Under the pieces are notes generated by a model. It did no database searches. It saw only the letters and a list, made by a program, of their open reading frames with translations, and was not told the DNA's origin. Shown piece after piece: positions 1 through 6,410 of a stretch of 11,692 nucleotides of DNA; position 1 is the stretch's first letter, and each line of letters opens with the position of its first letter. The stretch is from Opacimonas sp040514355 (GTDB lineage: Bacteria > Pseudomonadota > Gammaproteobacteria > Enterobacterales > Alteromonadaceae): the NCBI GenBank assembly GCA_040514355.1, contig JBEVCF010000047.1, positions 1-11,692 of the forward strand. The letters run 5' to 3'. The translations under genes were made by a program, and so were the position numbers.

Positions 1-55
1 TTACAAGCAGCGTGATAGTCTAGTTATTTTTGCTACTTGAAATGGGGGGATTACA
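1..55 (+). mobile_element. Right end of an insertion sequence (probably IS3-like)
   Basis: The first 55 bases read as the terminal part of an IS that continues left of the window. Read from the minus strand, the boundary begins TGTAATCCCCCC, a 5'-TG start with a C run of the kind seen in IS3-family terminal repeats; on the plus strand it therefore ends in CA at 54-55. A short plus-strand frame open from the window edge stops at 38-40, only 15 bases before this end, as is usual for a transposase gene in such elements. The minus-strand lipoprotein gene loses its homology-like sequence exactly here, its stop codon being supplied by the element. The other end and the target duplication lie outside the window, so family and boundary are inferred. 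Confidence 0.5.
2..40 (+). CDS. C-terminal tail of a probable transposase (partial)
   Basis: Twelve codons open from the left edge (YKQRDSLVIFAT) end in TGA at 38-40. The only argument for their being coding is position: they run up to the inferred end of the insertion sequence, where the transposase gene of an IS3-type element would stop. The fragment is too short to identify by similarity, so the call is tentative. Confidence 0.3.
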   Translation, partial: YKQRDSLVIFAT

Positions 56-496
56 CCAGTATATCTCCGTTAACTGCTAGTGAATTCATACCTGAAATTT
101 TAACTCCGTTTACAGAGCTCTCAATATCAAACGAAGTTTCTGTTAACGTATCTGCAGTGAAAGTATTATTTAGTGCACCTTCACCGAGATTGATTAAAGG
201 TATCATTGCTACTTTATTTTGCGCCGTCCAAGTCGCATAGACTGTTTGAGTCGCAGCATGGTATTGGATAATCTCTGCTGAGCCTTTTTCTGCTTCTATC
301 AGTGAACGACCTATCAAAGAGAGTTTTATACTACGACTAGCATCAATGCCTGGACTACCTTGTAAACCTTGGGGGCCAGCTATTCCAGGTGCACCTTGTG
401 GCCCTGAGGGTCCGGTTGCGCCATTATCACCATCTAAAGTACAGCCAGAAAGTAAGGCTGTAATTGCGATTGCACTTAATGTAAGAGATTTTGCAT
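54..496 (-). pseudogene. Disrupted collagen-like lipoprotein (choice-of-anchor I-like N-terminus)
   Basis: The minus strand has an ATG at 494-496 with an AAGG ribosome-binding site eight bases upstream, but that frame stops after six codons. The next frame, from base 491 downward, encodes a convincing lipoprotein: a hydrophobic signal segment (LTLSAIAITALLSGC) with a textbook LSGC lipobox, ten Gly-X-Y triplets, then a segment (KLSLIGRSL, GSAEIIQYHAATQTVYATW, NSLAVNGDILV) that resembles the first part of the beta-propeller-like domain of choice-of-anchor I proteins. One extra A in the AAAA run at 489-492 would join the ATG to this frame. No NTG start exists in the correct frame before the lipobox. 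The 3' part is lost where an insertion sequence begins at about base 55. Two lesions suggest a decaying gene. The lipoprotein and collagen-repeat assignment is clear; the domain name is from remembered family sequence and is less sure. Confidence 0.7.
342..431 (-). repeat. Ten collagen-like Gly-X-Y triplets
   Basis: Thirty consecutive codons read as GDN GAT GPS GPQ GAP GIA GPQ GLQ GSP GID, with glycine at every third residue and prolines in several X or Y positions. They follow the lipidation cysteine by three residues, so in an intact protein they would form a stalk between the membrane anchor and the globular domain. Ten triplets is short for a stable triple helix. Confidence 0.85.
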
Positions 497-606
497 ACTA
501 ATTACCTTATTTGTTCAGATTTTCAATGCTTAAATTCTTGAGTAAATTAGTCGAAAGAGGTGAATAAAAGGTGACAAATTAATTTTAGTTTTATGATCAT
601 AAACGT

Positions 607-629
607 CCCAATATGTAGATATAATTGGG
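607..629. repeat. Short inverted repeat in the 497-720 gap
   Basis: CCCAAT at 607-612 pairs with ATTGGG at 624-629 around an 11-base loop. It lies about 90 bases beyond the 3' end of the metallopeptidase gene, but no T run follows on either strand, so it is at best a weak terminator. Nothing else recognisable lies between 497 and 720. Confidence 0.3.
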
Positions 630-720
630 CTCGTCTAGGATCTGAATTAGTCTATTGGACTGGCACTGTATGGTTAATTTGTGCGACTTGGATAGGAGGG
701 ATAACGCATTCGCCTCATCA

Positions 721-1425
721 CTACTCCACACCAAACCGCTCACATAACGCCTCTGCTTGCTGCGAAAACGTCCCTAAACATGCATAGTCAATTTTGTCCT
801 TGAGTTTGTTGGCCTGATAGCGAGGGACTGCTGCGCTGTGATACTCAGAATGCATTAAATCCTGCAGTGCAAATAAGGTTAGCAACTGCCCGAGTTCGTG
901 TGGATCTACATCCATATTGACTTTCATCTGCATGGCCCAGTTTTGGGCTTCGTCTTCCATTCGAGGGACAAAACGTACAGGGGTAAACTGGTTGTAAAAC
1001 AAATCCAGGGCGTGATGCCCTAGTTCATGTAGGATAATATCGGTCAGCGCGAGCTCAATCAGATACTGAGGCGTCGCGTTGGGATATTGCTGTTGTATTT
1101 GTGGTGGAATATGGTTGTGAATAAAAGTGTAAACATGTTCTACAAAAGCAGATGAGATGCTGATGACTCTGTTTTGTTCGTGCTCAGCAAAGGCAACATC
1201 GTGCGCATCTACATCGAGATTGAACCCAATCTTTGTCCCTTTGACCTTGTTTAACATCTCCGTTTGCTCAGAAGCTTGTAATGCGTTTACGACCTGTTGC
1301 TTGAGTTGCGCCGCGAAGGTATCTGCATGAGTCTGATTGTGAGCAGGGACAGCGTTTACATAACAGGCGATTATGTAAAGCAATGAGCCGAGCAATAGTC
1401 TGCTGAATGGTTGTGCAAAATACAT
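721..1425 (-). CDS. Exported HExxH zinc-metallopeptidase-like protein
   Basis: This 234-residue protein starts with a hydrophobic export signal (about residues 1-26, with VNA-VP a plausible signal peptidase I site). IIAC at 18-21 is a weaker alternative lipobox. The zinc-peptidase motif HELGHH lies at 133-138, so H133 and H137 would bind zinc and E134 would be catalytic. A downstream acidic motif, MEDEAQNWA at 156-164, may supply the third ligand, as glutamates do in gluzincins. Two cysteines near the end (C216, C228) could form a disulfide in the periplasm. The layout of HExxH, then ED-A, then a late R-Y...C segment recalls the DUF4344 putative metallopeptidases, but I cannot confirm that. 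The substrate is unknown. It lies downstream of ybiT on the same strand and its ATG is inside a strong hairpin, so its expression may be tightly limited. No in-frame upstream ATG or GTG is available, because TAG lies two codons before the ATG. Confidence 0.75.
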   Translation of the reverse strand: MYFAQPFSRLLLGSLLYIIACYVNAVPAHNQTHADTFAAQLKQQVVNALQASEQTEMLNKVKGTKIGFNLDVDAHDVAFAEHEQNRVISISSAFVEHVYTFIHNHIPPQIQQQYPNATPQYLIELALTDIILHELGHHALDLFYNQFTPVRFVPRMEDEAQNWAMQMKVNMDVDPHELGQLLTLFALQDLMHSEYHSAAVPRYQANKLKDKIDYACLGTFSQQAEALCERFGVE

Positions 1426-1469
1426 CAGCTATCCCCACGTTTACTACTTTAAACGTGGGGATAGCTGAT
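1424..1469 (-). promoter_or_regulatory. Perfect 20-bp hairpin covering a start codon
   Basis: The arms at 1424-1443 and 1450-1469 are exactly complementary over 20 bases, with a six-base loop. On the minus strand the hairpin begins 40 bases after the ybiT stop, where a terminator would be expected, but the bases after it (GTATTTTGC) are not a proper T run. Its 3' arm includes the GGGG that would serve as ribosome-binding site (1433-1436) and the first two bases of the metallopeptidase ATG. In a transcript reading through from ybiT it would hide both. A weak promoter (TTAACG at 1499-1504 and TATGTA at 1476-1481 on the minus strand, 17-base spacer) would start RNA at about the hairpin itself. 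The structure is certain; the function is inferred. Confidence 0.8.
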
Positions 1470-1509
1470 TTAGTTTACATAACGTGCTCGGTTGCCAGCG
1501 TTAATACCG

Positions 1510-3093
1510 TTATTGTTTGCTGGTGTACTCTGCAAACGTACCGGGAAAATAGTGAAGTTGCCGATCTTTGATTTCAATAATGTGATCAGCTAACGATGAG
1601 ACAAATTCACGGTCGTGACTGACAAAAATCAGTGTTCCATCAAAAGCCGCTAACGCTTTATTCAATGACTCAATCGCCTCCATATCCATGTGGTTGGTCG
1701 GTTCGTCCATGATCAAGACATTGACGTCCATCATCATCAGTTTGCCAAACATCAGACGGTTTTTCTCTCCACCTGAGCACACGGTCACGCTTTTATTGAC
1801 TTCATCTGAAGTGAACAACAGCCGCCCCAAAATACTGCGGACAAACAAATCATCTTGATTGGGTTGACGCCATTGTGATAACCACTCAAACAAGGTTTTG
1901 TCTTCGGCAAAATCTGCTGAGGAATCTTGTGGGCAGTAGCCAATGGTCGCGTTTTCTGACCACTTGATCACACCTTCGTTCACCGTTAACTCGGACATCA
2001 AGCACTTCAAAAACGTGGTTTTACCCGCACCATTTTCACCTATTACGGCAACTTTAGCACCAGCTTCTAACAACACTTCGCCCGATTTGAACAAGGTCTC
2101 GCCATCAAAACCATGTGCAACATGCGTGAGTTCTAGTGCTTGACGATGCAGCTTTTTGTGCTGCTTGTACGTGATGTAAGGGAATTGACGAGAGGAGGGG
2201 ATGACTTCCGCCAACTCTATTTTTTCAAGCTTACGTGCGCGAGAGGTAGCCTGCTTCGCTTTTGATGCATTCGCAGAAAAACGCGCCACAAAGCTCTTTA
2301 ATTCTTCGATTTCCGTCGCTTTCTTTTTGTTTTCATTTAATAGTTGTTCTTGCACGAGCGCCGCTGCCGCCATGTATTCCTCATAGTTCCCCGGATAGAT
2401 GCGCAGCTCACCATAGTCAATATCAGCCATGTGCGTACAGACTTGGTTCAAAAAATGGCGGTCGTGCGAGATGATGATCATGGTGCACTTGCGTTGATTG
2501 AGTACATCGGCCAGCCAGTTGATGGTATAGATATCCAAGTTGTTGGTCGGTTCGTCGAGCAGCAGAATATCTGGTTGCGCAAACAAGGCCTGCATTAACA
2601 ATACGCGCAATTTTTGCCCTGGTGGTAATTGCGACATCAACCCCCAGTGGCTGGACTCAGGGATCCCCGCTTCAACTAATAACTCGCCTGCACGACTCTC
2701 AGCTGTATAGCCATCCATCTCGGCAAATTCAGTCTCTAAATCGGCCACTTTCATGCCGTCTTCTTCACTCATCTCAGGCAAACTATAAATACGATCGCGC
2801 TCTTGTTTGACCGCCCATAATTCACTGTCGCCCATGATTACCGCATCTATCACTGAATACTCTTCATAGGCATATTGGTTTTGACTCAACACCCCAAGTT
2901 TTTCACCGGGTGTGACGGATACATTGCCAGAAGAAGGCGCGAGTTGACCACTTAAGATTTTCATCAAGGTAGATTTGCCACAGCCATTGGCACCGATAAG
3001 GCCGTAGCGGTTGCCATTGCCAAACTTGGCAGAGATATTTTCAAAAAGTGGCTTGGCGCCAAATTGCATGGTGATGTTAGCGGTGGTGATCAA
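1510..3093 (-). CDS. ybiT: ABC-F family ATPase, YbiT type
   Basis: This is a soluble protein with two ATP-binding cassettes and no membrane segments, the layout of ABC-F proteins, which act on ribosomes during translation. With the start chosen here (527 residues; E. coli YbiT is about 530), the first Walker A motif is GANGCGKST at 34-42 with Walker B ILLLDEPTNNLD. The second half has GENGAGKTT, signature SGGEK and Walker B VLIMDEPTNHMD. The first signature is the variant LPPGQK. The charged linker between the cassettes (NENKKKATEIEELKSFVARF and onward) is the ABC-F interdomain region. I chose TTG at 3091-3093 because it gives MITTANITMQFG, which aligns with the family N-terminus, and because a TATAAT box at 3133-3138 lies upstream of it. 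GTG at 3139-3141 would add 16 residues unlike the family, yet it has a strong GGAGG five bases upstream; see findings. Precise cellular role of YbiT: translation factor-like, not resistance by sequence alone. Confidence 0.92.
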   Translation of the reverse strand: MITTANITMQFGAKPLFENISAKFGNGNRYGLIGANGCGKSTLMKILSGQLAPSSGNVSVTPGEKLGVLSQNQYAYEEYSVIDAVIMGDSELWAVKQERDRIYSLPEMSEEDGMKVADLETEFAEMDGYTAESRAGELLVEAGIPESSHWGLMSQLPPGQKLRVLLMQALFAQPDILLLDEPTNNLDIYTINWLADVLNQRKCTMIIISHDRHFLNQVCTHMADIDYGELRIYPGNYEEYMAAAALVQEQLLNENKKKATEIEELKSFVARFSANASKAKQATSRARKLEKIELAEVIPSSRQFPYITYKQHKKLHRQALELTHVAHGFDGETLFKSGEVLLEAGAKVAVIGENGAGKTTFLKCLMSELTVNEGVIKWSENATIGYCPQDSSADFAEDKTLFEWLSQWRQPNQDDLFVRSILGRLLFTSDEVNKSVTVCSGGEKNRLMFGKLMMMDVNVLIMDEPTNHMDMEAIESLNKALAAFDGTLIFVSHDREFVSSLADHIIEIKDRQLHYFPGTFAEYTSKQ

Positions 3094-3132
3094 AATGAAG
3101 GCCTGTGTGTGACTGGTAAAACAAAGGCGCGA

Positions 3133-3161
3133 ATTATACACGAAATCCTCCCTCGCGTCCT
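3133..3161 (-). promoter_or_regulatory. Candidate ybiT promoter
   Basis: The minus strand has a perfect -10 hexamer TATAAT (3133-3138), a 17-base spacer and a weak -35 AGGACG (3156-3161). Transcription would begin near 3126, leaving a leader of about 33 bases before the TTG start. If this promoter is used, the GTG at 3141 cannot be translated from it. Confidence 0.4.
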
Positions 3162-3190
3162 TGGAGAATACTGTACATCGCAGGTGTAAT
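3161..3190 (+). promoter_or_regulatory. Candidate promoter for the AbgT-family transporter
   Basis: TTGGAG (3161-3166) and TGTAAT (3185-3190) are separated by 18 bases and lie about 45 bases before the ATG at 3234. It is divergent from the ybiT promoter, so both genes share the 3142-3233 control region. The ribosome-binding site is weak (AAGAAAA). Confidence 0.35.
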
Positions 3191-3233
3191 TCGCTAGATT
3201 ATTAATACATTGTAAATAATAAGAAAAAACATC

Positions 3234-4781
3234 ATGTCAGAAACGAATACCTCATCCTCGAAAATCATCGCTTTTATCGAAAGAGCAGGGCAAAAAATTC
3301 CCGATCCCATCCAAATCTTTATTTATTTTTTGGTTTTTTCCTTTGTTTTGACCATGTTTATTGGGGGCTTAACCTTTACGACCCAATCAGCAGATGGATC
3401 TGAGATTGTACACACCATCAAAGATATGAGCCAAGCTGAGCATGTAGTTTGGATGTTTGATAATGCTTTGGTCAAAAATTGGCTGGCGTTTGGTGGAGGC
3501 GTGTTGGGTGTCATCTTGATTGTGATGCTTGGAGTAGGGGTGGCTGAATACTCAGGTTTGTTCGCAGCACTTATCAAAAAGATGGGGAATCGCCTCCCGC
3601 AACGCGCTTTAGTACCATCTGTGGTATTTTTAGGGATCATGAGTTCGATTGCGACTGATGCTGGGTATTTGATTTTGATTCCGTTGGCCGGGCTCTTGTT
3701 CGCTGGGCTTGGTAAGCATCCTATGATTGGTATGGCGGCCGCATTTGCGGGTGTTTCAGCTGGGTTTAGTGCCAATTTGATCCCCGCGACGCCAGTCGAT
3801 GTGATCATCGGGATGAACGCACAGATTTTTGCTGAAAGCCAAGGCGTGCCGTTTACCACAGCGGCAGGTGAAGCGCTCGTGCCGGCGACCATGCACTACT
3901 TCTTTATTTTTGTCTCTACGTTTATGCTTGTCGCCTTAGGCACTTGGGTGACCAACAAATTTGTCGTGCCGCGTTTTGCAAATGACAAATATGCATTACC
4001 CGAGAACATGAATTTGGACGATTTCCAAGTCACGCCTCATGAAGCAAAAGGCTTAAAAGCGGCTTTTTGGGGGCTTATTGGCGCTTTGGTCATCGTCGTG
4101 TTGATGGCTATGGGACCCTTGGCGCCGTTTACTGATGCAGCGGGTAATACGGTCACGCCGTTTACCAACAACATTATTTTGCTGATCACCTTTGTATTTG
4201 TCGTGGTAGGCGCGGTCTATGGTTACGCTGCAGGCACCTATACCAAACTGATGGATATCATCAACGCCATGATCAAACAGTCCAACACAATGGGCTATAT
4301 CATGGTGCTAACGTTCTTTTGTTATAACTTCCTGGGTTTGCTTGGTTACTCTGGTTTGGGGACGTACATTACATATCTGGGAGCAAGCTTTCTAGAGGCC
4401 TTGGGTTTACAACAGTTCCCCATTTTATTGATTATTGGGTTTATTATTACCACAGCTATTATCAACTTGTTTGTGGGTGGATTGACATCAAAATGGATGC
4501 TGCTCGGGCCTATATTTGTCCCGATGTTATATCAGGTTAATCCGGAGATGACGCCTGATTTGGTCGCAGCTGCCTATCGTGTGGCGGATTCATCGACGAA
4601 TATCATTACTCCCATGATGGTGTATTCAGGGGTGGTGTTAGCGTTTATGCGTAAATACAAGCCCAACCTTACGTTTGGTGATTTGATTGTGACCATGTTG
4701 CCTTATTCTGTGACGTTCTTAATTTTCTGGACGGCATTATTGATTGGCTTCTTTGCCTTTGGGATCCCGTTAGGTTTTTAA
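3234..4781 (+). CDS. AbgT-family inner-membrane transporter
   Basis: The 515-residue protein is strongly hydrophobic, with many membrane segments beginning at about residue 25. It carries sequence typical of the AbgT family: an N-terminus of the ERAGQKIPDP type at 16-25, SSIATDAGYLILIPLAGLL (137-155), SAGFSANLIPATPVD (175-189), FVGGLTSKW (413-421) and ADSSTNIITPMM (451-462). The two last stretches match the helical-hairpin regions that line the transport path in this fold. Family members such as E. coli AbgT take up p-aminobenzoyl-glutamate, a folate breakdown product, while MtrF and YdaH export sulfonamides. Substrate cannot be told from the sequence, and no abgA/abgB peptidase genes lie beside it, so it may serve another substrate such as a dipeptide-like compound. 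It is a single-gene unit with a terminator 36 bases downstream. Length matches the family (about 500-530). Confidence 0.9.
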   Translation: MSETNTSSSKIIAFIERAGQKIPDPIQIFIYFLVFSFVLTMFIGGLTFTTQSADGSEIVHTIKDMSQAEHVVWMFDNALVKNWLAFGGGVLGVILIVMLGVGVAEYSGLFAALIKKMGNRLPQRALVPSVVFLGIMSSIATDAGYLILIPLAGLLFAGLGKHPMIGMAAAFAGVSAGFSANLIPATPVDVIIGMNAQIFAESQGVPFTTAAGEALVPATMHYFFIFVSTFMLVALGTWVTNKFVVPRFANDKYALPENMNLDDFQVTPHEAKGLKAAFWGLIGALVIVVLMAMGPLAPFTDAAGNTVTPFTNNIILLITFVFVVVGAVYGYAAGTYTKLMDIINAMIKQSNTMGYIMVLTFFCYNFLGLLGYSGLGTYITYLGASFLEALGLQQFPILLIIGFIITTAIINLFVGGLTSKWMLLGPIFVPMLYQVNPEMTPDLVAAAYRVADSSTNIITPMMVYSGVVLAFMRKYKPNLTFGDLIVTMLPYSVTFLIFWTALLIGFFAFGIPLGF

Positions 4782-4817
4782 ATCTGAACCAAGCGCACTA
4801 TTGAGATATCAACAAAC

Positions 4818-4854
4818 AAAAATCCCGCATAGCTTTCCACTTTGCGGGATTTTT
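4818..4854. terminator. Bidirectional rho-independent terminator
   Basis: A 12-bp stem (AAAAATCCCGCA at 4818-4829 with TGCGGGATTTTT at 4843-4854) encloses a 13-base loop. It ends in a T run in both directions, so it can serve both the convergent transporter gene on the left and the porin gene on the right. Confidence 0.9.
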
Positions 4855-4887
4855 ATTGGGGACAATATTTGTGTCTAGAAGCGTTGC

Positions 4888-5784
4888 TTAGAACTTGTGC
4901 TCTAGGCCGATCGCTAGATACTTCTCATCTTCACCTTGATCTGGTGTAAATGTGGTATAGAAACCATACGCTTTGGTATTTTTACCTAATTTACGGTCAA
5001 CACCCACTGAGAAACCTTGATCGTCTTCTAGTGTTTGGAATTGGGCTTTTAGATTGTAGCCATTAACGTTGTACTGACCATTAATTAGATAACCTGATGC
5101 ATCCACACCGGTTGCAACATTCTCTTGGTTTTGTAACATTGCAGCAACTTTCACGCCTGAAAGCTTTGCACCTAAAGTCAAACGTGTTACATCAAAGCCT
5201 TTCACGTCACTATCAACGGCCGCGGCTGCATAGTAATTACCATTTTTCAATGCTTTGTCGCCGTATACTGCTGATAATGAGTAACCTGCGTCATCATTGT
5301 CTTCGTCAACAATGTAGCTAACGCCAAATTGTACGCCGTTTAATTTAGGTGTTTTATAAGAGAGGCTATCGCCCATGCGGTTTTCACCTTTCCACAATTT
5401 CTTAAGGTCACCTTCATAGTCACTAAACACATCAAATTTGCCTTGAGACTGTTTAAGCATAGTATCGTTACGGCCAATTAATAACTCACCAAAGCCACCT
5501 TTAATACCTACATATTGATTACGTGATTTCAGATTTTTTTCACCTGACTCATCCGTGACGTCTACTTGCATTTCGTATTGATAAACAATAGTAAGGCCGT
5601 TAGATAACGCTTCACTACCTTTGAAACCAATACGCGATGAGTTGCTTTTCAATTCTGTTTGGGAGCCCGTACCTTCATCAGATGATTGAACGGATAAATT
5701 TACCTTACCGTAAACTTTGACATCAGCCATGACACCCGTTGAAAGTGTTGCAAGGATTGAAGTTGCTAGTAGTTTTTTAAACAT
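4888..5784 (-). CDS. Outer-membrane general porin
   Basis: The 298-residue precursor has a clear signal peptide (MFKKLLATSILATLSTGVMA, cleaved after residue 20). The mature protein begins DVKVYGKVNLSVQ, typical of Gram-negative trimeric porins. It continues with alternating amphipathic strands (for example SRIGFKGSEALSNGLTIVYQ, RNQYVGIKGGFGELLIGR) and closes with EKYLAIGLEHKF, whose terminal phenylalanine is the usual outer-membrane assembly signal. NQYVGIKG...GELLIGR matches the region leading into the constriction loop L3. At about 278 mature residues it is shorter than E. coli OmpC (about 346) but within the range of the porin_4-type family in marine gammaproteobacteria. It would let small hydrophilic solutes diffuse into the periplasm. 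Upstream PhoB-like repeats suggest induction by phosphate limitation; no other partner gene is next to it. Confidence 0.9.
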   Translation of the reverse strand: MFKKLLATSILATLSTGVMADVKVYGKVNLSVQSSDEGTGSQTELKSNSSRIGFKGSEALSNGLTIVYQYEMQVDVTDESGEKNLKSRNQYVGIKGGFGELLIGRNDTMLKQSQGKFDVFSDYEGDLKKLWKGENRMGDSLSYKTPKLNGVQFGVSYIVDEDNDDAGYSLSAVYGDKALKNGNYYAAAAVDSDVKGFDVTRLTLGAKLSGVKVAAMLQNQENVATGVDASGYLINGQYNVNGYNLKAQFQTLEDDQGFSVGVDRKLGKNTKAYGFYTTFTPDQGEDEKYLAIGLEHKF

Positions 5785-5870
5785 GTGCTTTCTCTGTTAA
5801 TTGTTGTGTAAGTGTTTTTGAAAGTTTTAATACTCTCTAATATCAACACTGTAGAGACTAACAGGGTTTT

Positions 5871-5910
5871 GTTGCACATTTATGACAGTTATATTTTTAA
5901 AATATGACAA
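5871..5910 (-). promoter_or_regulatory. PhoB-box-like repeats upstream of the porin
   Basis: On the minus strand, four seven-base units lie in an exact 11-base phase: TTGTCAT (5904-5910), TAAAAAT, CTGTCAT (5882-5888) and GTGCAAC (5871-5877). The linkers between them are AT-rich four-base runs (ATTT, ATAA, AAAT). The first and third units match the Pho-box half-site CTGTCAT at 6/7 and 7/7; the second and fourth match poorly. The array ends 86 bases before the porin ATG, a sensible place for an activator taking the role of a -35 element. TTAGTC or TACAGT downstream could act as -10. Binding is inferred. Confidence 0.4.
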
Positions 5911-5981
5911 TTTAGTAACACTGGAAATGCGTCGATAATCGTGCAATAACTTGATAAAATCATGCGCTATTGCTTTAACCA

Positions 5982-6004
5982 TATAATTAAATATTGAATG
6001 GGAG
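5982..6004 (+). promoter_or_regulatory. Candidate -10 box and ribosome-binding site for the tagD-like gene
   Basis: TATAAT at 5982-5987 is a perfect -10 hexamer with no convincing -35 at the right spacing. GGGAG at 6000-6004 is placed four bases before the ATG at 6009 and decides that start over the upstream in-frame TTG at 5994, which would fall only a few bases after the -10 box. Confidence 0.4.
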
Positions 6005-6008
6005 ACCT

Positions 6009-6410
6009 ATGAAACGCGTAATTACCTTTGGCACCTTTGATGTGTTTCACGTTGGTCATATTCATATTTTGGAACGCGCACGTGCTTTGGGTGATTATTT
6101 GATTGTGGGTATTTCTACTGACGCACTAAACTTCTCTAAAAAAGGGCGTCATCCCATTTATTCCCAAGCAGACCGAATGAAAATTATCCAGTCACTTGCA
6201 TTTGTAGATGAAGTGTTTTTTGAACATGCTTTGGAGTTAAAAGGGGAATATCTCAAAGAACACAAAGCGGATTTGTTGGTGATGGGAGATGATTGGGCGG
6301 GCAAGTTCGACCACTTTAAATCCATTTGTGAGGTGAGTTACTTGCCGCGCACACCGTCTATTTCAACCACTGAAATTATTGAAATCGTTCGACACCAACC
6401 TGAATTATAA
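6009..6410 (+). CDS. TagD-like glycerol-3-phosphate cytidylyltransferase
   Basis: The 133-residue protein matches TagD almost end to end: MKRVITFGTFDVFHVGH opens with the nucleotidyltransferase motif HVGH (14-17), followed by VMGDDWAGKFD (91-101) and the C-terminal RTPSISTT (114-121), which corresponds to RTEGISTT in the Bacillus enzyme. TagD condenses glycerol-3-phosphate and CTP into CDP-glycerol and pyrophosphate in the cytosol. In Gram-positives CDP-glycerol feeds teichoic acid synthesis; in Gram-negatives it supplies glycerol phosphate for capsule or O-antigen decoration. No glycosyltransferase or polysaccharide gene lies nearby, so its consumer must be elsewhere. Related enzymes in this superfamily act on other alcohol phosphates, so substrate is likely but not proven. 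Start ATG 6009 is favoured by the GGGAG just upstream and the family N-terminus. Confidence 0.88.
   Translation: MKRVITFGTFDVFHVGHIHILERARALGDYLIVGISTDALNFSKKGRHPIYSQADRMKIIQSLAFVDEVFFEHALELKGEYLKEHKADLLVMGDDWAGKFDHFKSICEVSYLPRTPSISTTEIIEIVRHQPEL

Noticed and set aside
593..787. Plus-strand 64-codon frame over the end of the metallopeptidase gene
   Set aside because: No ribosome-binding site, no recognisable protein pattern, and its second half is antisense to a well-supported gene.
1943..2810. Several overlapping plus-strand frames across ybiT
   Set aside because: All are antisense to conserved ATPase motifs and have no family resemblance or start signals.
3323..3892. Minus-strand 189-codon frame inside the AbgT-family gene
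   Set aside because: It is antisense to a clear transporter; its composition (many Pro, Ala, Ile, Thr) is what the reverse of hydrophobic-codon-rich sequence produces.
5097..5321. Plus-strand 74-codon frame inside the porin gene
   Set aside because: Antisense to conserved porin strands; low-complexity composition and no start signal.
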